38,356 nt of DNA from Chryseobacterium sp. Leaf394 (lineage in GTDB: Bacteria; Bacteroidota; Bacteroidia; Flavobacteriales; Weeksellaceae), in assembly GCF_001424105.1 (NCBI RefSeq), contig NZ_LMQH01000010.1:174940-213295 (forward strand), read 5' to 3'. Shown here piece after piece: positions 16,592-23,481 of the stretch (position 1 is the stretch's first letter; each line of letters opens with the position of its first letter). The translations under genes were made by a program, and so were the position numbers. Below the pieces are notes generated by a model. It saw nothing but the letters and a program-made list of their open reading frames with translations, searched no databases and was not told the DNA's origin.

Positions 16592-18052
16592 ATGCATTAC
16601 ATTTGTCCCTCTTGTAATACAGAAAATAAATCAGAGCTTACTTTCAATATCACAGAATATATTTGTAAGTCCTGCAGTAAACTTATTGATGTAAACAGAA
16701 ATTCATCTCAAAAAGTTGTCAAAAAACCAACCGAAAACGTTGTTTTGGAAGTCGGTCAGAAAGGTGTGATCGAACATGTTGAATACACCGTCATCGCAAT
16801 TATCGTCAGAAAATACGGTTCAGATATTTTCTGGAGAGAATATTTCCTCAAAGATTACAAAAATAACGATGCTTTTCTCAGCGAAAGTGATGGTCACTGG
16901 ATTTTTTTGAAGTCGGTTCATTCTGAAGATGTAAAAAAGGAACAGAATGACAGAATAGCTGTTTTGAATACAAAAAATTACCGTTGGTACGAAACTACGC
17001 CGTGTTCAATAGATTCTGCAACCGGTTTTTTCGAAGACAAACTGAGTTTTAAATTGGCAAAATACAAAGAATACGTCAACGGAACCGAAATAATTTCTCA
17101 GGAACAGTCTGGAAATACGAACCACTATTTTTTTGGAAAACATATTTCTAAATTTACCGTTAAAAAATCTTTCGGAATTTCTCAAATGCCCAATTATTCG
17201 GGAATAGGGATTGTTCAGCCTTATTATTTCGATATTAAACAGATGATCAATATTTTTGGAATTGCCGCAATTTTAATTTGTCTTTTACAGTTTTATGTAT
17301 ATACCTCAAGAACGAATAATACGGTTTTTCAGGAAGCTATAAAATTTGAAGAGGTAAAAAACAAGGAGATGATTTCCAAAAGTTTTACACTTTCCGGCGG
17401 GGCTGCTCCATTGAGGATTGAGTCGCATTCGGACGTAGATAATTCATGGGCAAATTTTCAGTTGAGTCTGGTCAATGAGCAAACGAATGAGATCACGTAT
17501 GCTTCAAAAGATATTGAAGAATATCATGGTTATGAAGACGGAGAAAGCTGGAGCGAAGGAAAAAAGTCTGCAGATTTTAATATTTGTGGAGTAACATCCG
17601 GGAAATATCATTTTGCTGTTTCTGCCGAAAAAGATGGTTCTGTAATCACTCCTTTGGATCATTTAAGATCTCCGGATTCCCGTGTAGAAATATCCAGAGA
17701 TAAAACGGGATTAGTGACTGTTACCGAAACAGCTTTAGGAAATATTACAACTTTCAGCGATGGAAAAGCTTTAGAGAAAGACACTTCGGCCGTTTCAAAA
17801 TTGGCAAGGGAATCTTTCGGCCATCAGAAACTGGATTCTTTAATTAATGCCGAGGCGGTTAATTTATCTACAACTCCCATCAATAATTCAGTTACTGTAA
17901 AAGCAATCTGGCTCCCGGTTTCTTTTTGGAATTTTATCATTATTATAATTACAATGATCATCATTTTCAGTATCATTTACTGGGGAAGATATCTTTTCAA
18001 TGTTTCTAAATGGAAGAACAGTTCCAATTCACCATATCCTCAAAGTTCATAA
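16592..18052 (+). CDS. DUF4178 protein with zinc ribbon and two membrane helices
   Basis: A 486-residue protein starting at the ATG 4 bases after speH. An N-terminal zinc ribbon has CPSC (Cys 5, Cys 8) and CKSC (Cys 25, Cys 28). A DUF4178 domain follows (about 50-195): LEVGQKGVIEHVEYTVIAII, WREYFLKDYKNNDAFLSESDG and HWIFLK. A first membrane helix is at about 220-240 (IFGIAAILICLLQFYVYTS). Next comes a beta-rich domain of about 170 residues (GAAPLRIESHSDVDNSWANF onward) with a repeated SG-x-YHF-type strand. A second membrane helix lies near the C-terminus (FWNFIIIIITMIIIFSIIYW). The middle domain would face the periplasm. DUF4178 proteins are known to sit beside DUF350 proteins and spermidine synthase-like enzymes, as here; their biochemical role is not established. 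Confidence 0.85.
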   Translation: MHYICPSCNTENKSELTFNITEYICKSCSKLIDVNRNSSQKVVKKPTENVVLEVGQKGVIEHVEYTVIAIIVRKYGSDIFWREYFLKDYKNNDAFLSESDGHWIFLKSVHSEDVKKEQNDRIAVLNTKNYRWYETTPCSIDSATGFFEDKLSFKLAKYKEYVNGTEIISQEQSGNTNHYFFGKHISKFTVKKSFGISQMPNYSGIGIVQPYYFDIKQMINIFGIAAILICLLQFYVYTSRTNNTVFQEAIKFEEVKNKEMISKSFTLSGGAAPLRIESHSDVDNSWANFQLSLVNEQTNEITYASKDIEEYHGYEDGESWSEGKKSADFNICGVTSGKYHFAVSAEKDGSVITPLDHLRSPDSRVEISRDKTGLVTVTETALGNITTFSDGKALEKDTSAVSKLARESFGHQKLDSLINAEAVNLSTTPINNSVTVKAIWLPVSFWNFIIIIITMIIIFSIIYWGRYLFNVSKWKNSSNSPYPQSS

Positions 18053-18055
18053 ATC

Positions 18056-18256
18056 ATGGAAAACATTATTAATTATATCAGGAAGCATTTTATCATTCTT
18101 CTTTTGGGGAGCTTTTTTCTGGGGCTATTCGCCTACCTGACGTATGATGGAAACCAACTGTGCGACTGCGAAAAAACAGAAAAGTACCGGGACGGAACAA
18201 CAAGAACTCACAGAACAGGCAGAGCACACGGATTTTACAGATATTATCACAAATAA
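18056..18256 (+). CDS. Tiny single-pass membrane protein with CDC motif and basic tail
   Basis: A 66-residue protein starting 3 bases after the DUF4178 gene. One membrane helix (residues 11-30, HFIILLLGSFFLGLFAYLTY) is followed by DGNQLCDCEK (Cys 36, Cys 38) and a strongly basic, His/Tyr-rich tail (RDGTTRTHRTGRAHGFYRYY). I recognise no family. Tight spacing on both sides (3 and 13 bases) and the position inside a conserved-looking cluster argue that it is a real gene. The cysteine pair and histidines could bind a metal or form a disulfide with a partner. That is speculation. Confidence 0.65.
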   Translation: MENIINYIRKHFIILLLGSFFLGLFAYLTYDGNQLCDCEKTEKYRDGTTRTHRTGRAHGFYRYYHK

Positions 18257-18269
18257 AAAATAAAACATC

Positions 18270-18485
18270 ATGGAAAACATAAACTTTTTACCAGTAATCA
18301 ATTCAGTAATTTATTCATTTTTAGGAATTGCTATTCTGTTGGTCTGTTACGTTATCATCGAAAAACTGACTCCCGAAAAAACGTGGCATGAGATTGCACA
18401 GAACAAAAATGTAGCGTTAGCAATTATTTTCGGTTCGTTTATTATCGGGATTTCTATCATCATCGGTTCGGCGGTTCATGGATAA
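18270..18485 (+). CDS. DUF350 small membrane protein
   Basis: A 71-residue protein with two membrane helices: SVIYSFLGIAILLVCYVIIEKLTP (about 12-35) and VALAIIFGSFIIGISIIIGSAVHG (about 48-71). The intervening loop TPEKTWHEIAQNKNVALA matches the DUF350 consensus, where a helix ends near a (L/T)TP motif and the next begins with N-x-A-x-A. Some DUF350 proteins carry two copies of this unit; this one has a single copy and would need to oligomerise. The family includes E. coli YjfL, and its function is unknown. Its stop overlaps the start of the spermidine synthase gene by 8 bases, indicating translational coupling. Confidence 0.82.
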   Translation: MENINFLPVINSVIYSFLGIAILLVCYVIIEKLTPEKTWHEIAQNKNVALAIIFGSFIIGISIIIGSAVHG

Positions 18486-19992
18486 AAAAAGACTGTCTTT
18501 AGAACTTCTTTTACTGTCTTCAGTATTCGTAATTGCCACCTGCGGGTTGATCTACGAATTGGTTGCGGGAGCATTGGCTAGCTATCTTTTGGGAGATTCT
18601 GTGAAGCAGTTTTCTTTCATTATCGGCGTCTATCTTTTTTCGATGGGAGTGGGTTCTTATCTGGCGAAATTCATCAAAGGAAGTTTAATAGATAAATTCA
18701 TAGAAATTGAAATTCTGGTCGGAATTGTCGGTGGAATAAGCTCTGTCGTTCTGTTTCTGTTATTCAATACAATTGGAAATTTTGAATGGGCCTTATATAC
18801 TTTTGTTTTTTCAACGGGATGTTTAGTTGGGCTTGAAATCCCTTTGCTGATGAACATTCTGAAAGATAAAGTTCAGTTTAAAGATTTAGTTTCAAATGTT
18901 TTTGCCTTCGATTATGTAGGAGCTTTACTGGCATCCATTTTATTTCCGTTGATTTTGATTCCGAACCTTGGAATTATTAAAACACCTCTTTTCTTCGGGT
19001 TAATTAATATTTCGATTGCGATATTTTTATGTTTTTACTTGAAAAAAGACTTAAAAAATCCTTTTTCGCTTAAAATAAAATCTATCGGAGCTTTCCTCTT
19101 GCTTTTGGTATTATTCATTTTTTCAGACAGAATTTTATCGTTTTCTGAAGAGAAATTATATGGTGAAAATGTAGTTTATACCAACAATTCGCCTTATCAG
19201 AGAATTGTTTTAACGAGAAATGATAAAGAGTTCAGATTATATTTAAACAACAATCTTCAGTTTTCTTCCACCGACGAATACCGTTATCACGAAGCTTTGG
19301 TTCATCCGGCAATGTCAATGGCGAAGAAAATTGATCATGTTTTAATTCTTGGTGGAGGTGACGGTTTTGCGGTTCGTGAAGTTTTAAAATATAAGGACGT
19401 TAAAAATATCACGCTCGTAGATTTAGACGGTGAAATGACGGATTTCTTTAAAACCAATGAAACAATGCGCCAACTCAATCAGAGCTCATTGTCTGATAAA
19501 AAAGTGAAAGTCATCAATAAAGATGCGTATATCTGGATTAAAGAAAACAAGGCAAAATTTGATGTCATTATTATTGATTTTCCCGATCCGTCCAATTACA
19601 GTTTAGGGAAACTTTATTCATTACAGTTTTATCATGAGCTTGAAAAAGCAGCAACTGCAGATACAAAAATTGTGGTTCAGACCACTTCACCTTACTTTGC
19701 GCCGAAATCTTTTTGGTGCATAGAAAAAACGGTGAATCAGATTTTTCCTTTTACAAACGCTTATCACACTTATGTTCCGTCTTTTGGAGAATGGGGATTT
19801 TCCATGGCATCTTTTGAACCGATAAATAACAAGATTTACAGAAAGATTCCTAATCTTAAATTTTATGACTACAACTTTCCGCAGATGTCTTATTTCACAA
19901 AAGATATGAAAGCAGATTCTGTGGAAGTCAACCGTTTGGATAATCAAATTTTAGTACGCTATTTTGATGAAGAGTGGGGCAAAATACAGTAG
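18478..19992 (+). CDS. Membrane-embedded spermidine synthase (polyamine aminopropyltransferase)
   Basis: A 504-residue fusion-type protein. The N-terminal ~225 residues form six to seven membrane helices (LSSVFVIATCGLIYELVAGALAS at the start). The C-terminal ~270 residues are a spermidine synthase domain with Rossmann fold. The AdoMet-type binding motif VLILGGGDGFAVREVLKY is at 289-306, the ribose-binding acidic residues in LVDLDGEM at about 313-320, and the catalytic region IIIDFPDPSNYSLGKLYS has the key aspartate at about 367. It should transfer aminopropyl groups from the decarboxylated AdoMet made by the SpeH homologue. The membrane domain suggests the acceptor or product is membrane-associated or moved across the membrane. 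It overlaps DUF350 by 8 bases and the next gene by 26 bases. Confidence 0.9.
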   Translation: MDKKRLSLELLLLSSVFVIATCGLIYELVAGALASYLLGDSVKQFSFIIGVYLFSMGVGSYLAKFIKGSLIDKFIEIEILVGIVGGISSVVLFLLFNTIGNFEWALYTFVFSTGCLVGLEIPLLMNILKDKVQFKDLVSNVFAFDYVGALLASILFPLILIPNLGIIKTPLFFGLINISIAIFLCFYLKKDLKNPFSLKIKSIGAFLLLLVLFIFSDRILSFSEEKLYGENVVYTNNSPYQRIVLTRNDKEFRLYLNNNLQFSSTDEYRYHEALVHPAMSMAKKIDHVLILGGGDGFAVREVLKYKDVKNITLVDLDGEMTDFFKTNETMRQLNQSSLSDKKVKVINKDAYIWIKENKAKFDVIIIDFPDPSNYSLGKLYSLQFYHELEKAATADTKIVVQTTSPYFAPKSFWCIEKTVNQIFPFTNAYHTYVPSFGEWGFSMASFEPINNKIYRKIPNLKFYDYNFPQMSYFTKDMKADSVEVNRLDNQILVRYFDEEWGKIQ

Positions 19993-21559
19993 AAAAGATT
20001 TCCTCAGAACCATCGTTTTAGGCAGCCTTTTTCTTCCTTTTCTGCAATATTGCGGTAAGAAGGGCAAATCTTTTTTGCTTAAAATTACAGGAACCAATCA
20101 TGTTCTCGGTCACAGGCTCTGGGCCAAAGATTTTCCTGAGGTTTCGGAAGAAATTCATACTAAATATCTGATTGTCGGTGGAGGAATTTCTGGTCTTTCG
20201 GCCTGTCGGTTTTTAAATCAGAATAAAGAAAGCAACTATCTTCTTTTGGAAATGGAAAATCATCTCGGTGGAAACTCTTCCGGCGGACAGAATAAGTTTT
20301 CAAAATTTCCTATGGGAGCGCATTATTTGCCTTTACCCAATAGAGAAAATACAGAAATTATCGACTTCCTGAAAGAATGTAAAATATGTTTGGGAGAAGA
20401 TGAAACAGGCGAGCCTATTTTAGACGAATATCAAATGACTTTTCCGCAGCAGGAAAGGTTGTTTTATAAAAATTCGTGGCAAAATGATCTCGTTCCTCAA
20501 AAAGGAATCTCCACTGATGTCCAGGATGAACTGAAGCGGTTTTTTGCATTGATGAATGAATTTCGTTTGAAAAAAGATCAACAGAATAAATATTGGTTTG
20601 CCATTCCTGTTGAGGATTCGGGTAGGGAAGAAGAGGTTTTAAAACTTGAAAAAATCGTTTTTAAGGATTGGCTGAGTCGAAATGATTTTAAATCTGAAGA
20701 ACTGCTCTGGGTTCTGGATTATTCCTGCAGAGATGATTACGGATTAGGTATTGAATACGTTTCGGCATGGTCCGGAATTCACTATTTCGCCGGAAGAAAA
20801 AATAACTGGAGCAAAAAATATAAAGATCAGATTTTTACCTGGCCTGAAGGAAATGCAAGATTGGTTACCCATTTTTCAAAACACGTTGAGGGCAAAAAAA
20901 TGACTCAGAATTTAGTTTTTGATGTTCAGTTAAAAGAGAATCACGTTGAGGTTCTAAGTTTCGATACTGTTCAGAATAAAACAAAAAAGATTATTGCCGA
21001 AAAAGTTCTTTTTGCAACACCTCAGTTCGTCAACGGCAGAATTTTTAAAAATAGAAATACGGAATCTTTCAGTTATGTTCCATGGCTTTTAACCACCATC
21101 ACGCTGAAAAATGATTTTGGCGGAGATGAAGAATTAGCCTGGGATAATGTGATTTACGGTTCTGAAGGGTTAGGATACATTTACGATCAGCATCAGAATA
21201 TTGGTCAGATTACGGGCGAAAAAGTCATCACCTATTATAAAAGTTTTTCTTCGGACGATTGCAGAAAAGCAAGGAAGAAACTGTATTCTATGAAAGAAGA
21301 ACAGCTCCGGAATATGGTTTTGGAAGATTTAAAAAAAGCACATCCTTTAATCGAAGAATATATTGTAGAAATACAGTTTCACAAAATCGGTCATGCGATG
21401 ATTGCTCCAGTTCCGAATCAGATTTTTGGTAGAGAAACCGAAAAAGCAAAAATGTCTATTGACAACAGGATTTTCTTTGCACATTCAGATTTATCAGGAA
21501 TTTCAATTTTTGAGGAAGCCTTTTATCAGGGAATCAGAACTGCAAAAGAAATGTTGTGA
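19967..21559 (+). CDS. Exported FAD-dependent oxidoreductase, amine-oxidase-like
   Basis: A 530-residue flavoprotein. The N-terminus has a Tat-like SRKDFLRT followed by a hydrophobic stretch and LQYC (Cys 29), so it may be exported and possibly lipidated. The FAD-binding Rossmann motif is TKYLIVGGGISGLSACRFL (about 66-84, GGGISG), with the second motif LLLEMENHLGGNSSGG. The middle and the C-terminal DLSGISIFEEAFYQGIRTA fit the NAD(P)-binding/amine-oxidase flavoprotein superfamily. Chemistry is not determined by sequence. The neighbouring aminopropyltransferase makes oxidation of a polyamine or polyamine conjugate attractive. Its ATG lies 26 bases inside the spermidine synthase gene in another frame, so the two are translationally coupled. 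A TTG 3 bases earlier is also possible. Confidence 0.85.
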   Translation: MKSGAKYSRKDFLRTIVLGSLFLPFLQYCGKKGKSFLLKITGTNHVLGHRLWAKDFPEVSEEIHTKYLIVGGGISGLSACRFLNQNKESNYLLLEMENHLGGNSSGGQNKFSKFPMGAHYLPLPNRENTEIIDFLKECKICLGEDETGEPILDEYQMTFPQQERLFYKNSWQNDLVPQKGISTDVQDELKRFFALMNEFRLKKDQQNKYWFAIPVEDSGREEEVLKLEKIVFKDWLSRNDFKSEELLWVLDYSCRDDYGLGIEYVSAWSGIHYFAGRKNNWSKKYKDQIFTWPEGNARLVTHFSKHVEGKKMTQNLVFDVQLKENHVEVLSFDTVQNKTKKIIAEKVLFATPQFVNGRIFKNRNTESFSYVPWLLTTITLKNDFGGDEELAWDNVIYGSEGLGYIYDQHQNIGQITGEKVITYYKSFSSDDCRKARKKLYSMKEEQLRNMVLEDLKKAHPLIEEYIVEIQFHKIGHAMIAPVPNQIFGRETEKAKMSIDNRIFFAHSDLSGISIFEEAFYQGIRTAKEML

Positions 21560-21602
21560 TTTTGATCAATAGAAACTTTTTTTAACCATTCGATAACATA
21601 CA

Positions 21603-22625
21603 ATGAAACAGCCTTGGATACATAATGCGAAAACAGACGGTTGGTTCATTCTGTCACCACCATTTATTATTTTACTGGTTATTTTCGTTTTTCAGAAACA
21701 GATTCAGGGACTGGAAAATCATTATTCATTTTACACATGGCTTTTTCTGATTGTTTTTGTGGATGTTGCACACGTCTATTCAACATTGTTTAAAACGTAT
21801 TTCGTAAAAGCAGAAATTCAAAAAAGAAAACTTCTATACTACGGTATTCCTCTGCTGAGCTGGATTTTAGGATTAATATTATACCAGTTGGGAAGTCTTA
21901 CTTTCTGGTCGGTTCTGGCGTTGATTGCTGTTTTTCATTTCATCAGACAGCAGTATGGTTTCATGAGAATTTATGCCCGATCTGAAAGAAATAACTGGAG
22001 CAAAAAAACAGATGAAGTAGCCATCTATTCAGCGACAGTTTTCCCGATGCTGTACTGGTTTAAAACAGAAAGAGATTTCAATTGGTTTGTTAAAAATGAA
22101 TTTCAGTGGTTTGAGAATATACCCGATTATGTTCCTCTCCTCAGGATTTTATATTTCATTATCCTTTCAGTCTGGATATTTAAAACTGTTATTGAAATCA
22201 GTGAAACCAAACAAATTAATCTCCCTAAAAATGCTTTGATTATTGGGACTTATCTGTCCTGGTACTTTGGAATTGTTTACTTTAATAATGATGTGGTTTT
22301 TACACTTCTGAATGTTATTTCGCACGGAATTCCTTATGTTGCATTAGTCTACATCAGAGAAATTAAGCAGAAAGAACCGACTCAGTTAAATCATTTATCG
22401 GTTTTTAAATCTACTTTTGGAGTTTTACTTTTCATCGCTGTCATTTTCACATTCGCCTTTTTCGAAGAGTTCCTTTGGGAGATTTTAGTTTGGCGTGAAC
22501 ATTTATCCTGGGATTTTAAGCTTTCCGAATTTTGGTTTCAATTGTTAATTCCTTTACTGGTTGTTCCTCAGCTTACCCATTATTTATTAGATGGTTTTAT
22601 TTGGCGTAAACCTAAAAATGGTTAG
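21603..22625 (+). CDS. Polytopic membrane protein with conserved-looking histidine motifs
   Basis: A 340-residue membrane protein with about eight hydrophobic helices, starting MKQPWIHNAKTDGWFILSPP. Four histidine motifs lie at or in helices: FVDVAHVYSTLFKTY, AVFHFIRQQYGFMRIY, VISHGIPYVALVY and PQLTHYLLDGFIWR. The spacing suggests a metal site within the membrane, as in di-iron desaturase/hydroxylase-like or Brp/Blh-type proteins, but I cannot assign it to either. It follows the flavoprotein by 43 bases and is the last gene of the polyamine cluster. No strong terminator is evident directly after it. An oxidase working with the flavoprotein is one possibility; a transporter is another. Confidence 0.75.
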   Translation: MKQPWIHNAKTDGWFILSPPFIILLVIFVFQKQIQGLENHYSFYTWLFLIVFVDVAHVYSTLFKTYFVKAEIQKRKLLYYGIPLLSWILGLILYQLGSLTFWSVLALIAVFHFIRQQYGFMRIYARSERNNWSKKTDEVAIYSATVFPMLYWFKTERDFNWFVKNEFQWFENIPDYVPLLRILYFIILSVWIFKTVIEISETKQINLPKNALIIGTYLSWYFGIVYFNNDVVFTLLNVISHGIPYVALVYIREIKQKEPTQLNHLSVFKSTFGVLLFIAVIFTFAFFEEFLWEILVWREHLSWDFKLSEFWFQLLIPLLVVPQLTHYLLDGFIWRKPKNG

Positions 22626-23037
22626 TTTGACATCACTTTATATTAAATCATATCTAAGATGACTGACTACACAAAGAATTCGTACCGCAACTGTTGGATT
22701 TTTTTAAAAAATAAATTCGTAATGAAATTTTAAAAATCTTCAATGTTTAATTGTATGATTCTGATTATGAATAGCTTGTGTAATGTGTTTAAGTTGTAAT
22801 TGCTTGGTGGACTGCAAATAAAATTGCGAAACCTTTGTAATCCTTTACTGAAGCAAGTTTCGGGTCATTGTGGAAAACTTTTCCGTGTGCAATTCAAAGA
22901 AAAAAGCTTTAGCTATTTCAAAAATAAATATAGTAGAGTACCTTTACAAAACAATAAATCCAAGAATATGCAGGTCTTATTCAAGTTGCATGTCCTTGGA
23001 TTAATATTGATCCAGTTTAACATTAAAATTTGCAGCG
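22626..23037. other. Gene-free stretch with a hairpin before a small peptide gene
   Basis: No credible protein gene. A 16-base inverted repeat with two mismatched positions (22957-22972 with 22987-23002, AATCCAAGAATATGCA against its near complement) surrounds a 14-base loop. It lies 35 bases before the small peptide frame at 23038. A long open frame across 22800-23063 uses a TTG start and has no protein-like composition. Confidence 0.4.
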
Positions 23038-23127
23038 ATGAACAAGCTAAAATTTCTAGTTAAACTTTTGAAACCAATAGTCGAATTAACAAAGCTTGCA
23101 ACAGAGTTAATAAAACTAATTTTTTAG
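23038..23127 (+). CDS. Possible 29-residue cationic amphipathic peptide
   Basis: ATG at 23038 to TAG at 23127 encodes MNKLKFLVKLLKPIVELT followed by KLATELIKLIF. Lysines recur every three to four residues between leucine, isoleucine and valine, giving an amphipathic helix with net positive charge and one proline near the middle. It is followed 17 bases later by a good terminator and preceded by a stem-loop. Size and character recall type I toxins, leader peptides or membrane-active peptides. No antisense RNA or antitoxin can be identified by eye. A frame of this length can arise by chance, so the call rests on composition and on the terminator. Confidence 0.4.
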   Translation: MNKLKFLVKLLKPIVELTKLATELIKLIF

Positions 23128-23143
23128 GTTTTTTTTAAGTTAT

Positions 23144-23172
23144 CCACCTCAAGTTTGGGGTGGTTTTCTTTT
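23144..23172 (+). terminator. Terminator downstream of the small peptide frame
   Basis: CCACCTC (23144-23150) pairs with GGGGTGG (23157-23163), including one G·T pair. The loop is AAGTTT and the tail is TTTTCTTTT. No other gene ends nearby on this strand (the previous one ends at 22625), which supports a transcript in this gap. Confidence 0.75.
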
Positions 23173-23428
23173 GTCAAATTTAGAATATTTTGTAATACTA
23201 CACCGTAAAATGTGGAAAACTTTTTTATTAATTTAACAAACCTTTTGTTGTAAACGGTTTACAGAGTTTTTAAACAAAATCAACTAGCTCACAGATGATT
23301 TCGTAATATTATTTTTCAACAAAATATTAAAATTTTACACCTCTTTACCAATCCACCGCTTCGTGCTCACCTCAAATTTTGAATTTCTCTCCCTACTTTT
23401 AGCTATATATCACGATTATTTTCTCATC
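23173..23428. other. Regulatory gap upstream of the GH43-like gene
   Basis: About 255 AT-rich bases without a gene. The notable element is the palindrome at 23249-23263. The rest holds A/T runs and no repeat that I can support. Confidence 0.4.
23249..23263. promoter_or_regulatory. LacI-type operator palindrome
   Basis: TGTAAACGGTTTACA: a perfect 7-bp inverted repeat around a central G, matching the general form of LacI/CcpA-family operators (TGxAAxCG-like half sites). It lies about 220 bases upstream of the GH43-like gene. No LacI-type regulator gene is in the window. Confidence 0.5.
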
Positions 23429-23462
23429 TTGAGACTTAACCCAAAATGTTTAATTAAATTTG
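23429..23462 (+). promoter_or_regulatory. Promoter of the GH43-like gene
   Basis: TTG at 23429-23431 and TAAATTTG at 23455-23462 (perfect -7 box, 23-base spacing). The ATG at 23482 follows 20 bases after the -7 box. Confidence 0.55.
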
Positions 23463-23481
23463 TCTTCAAGAAATTATTCCA

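Noticed and set aside
22800..23063. An 87-codon open frame on the plus strand
   Set aside because: It begins with TTG, has no protein-like pattern, covers a hairpin and overlaps the better small peptide frame.
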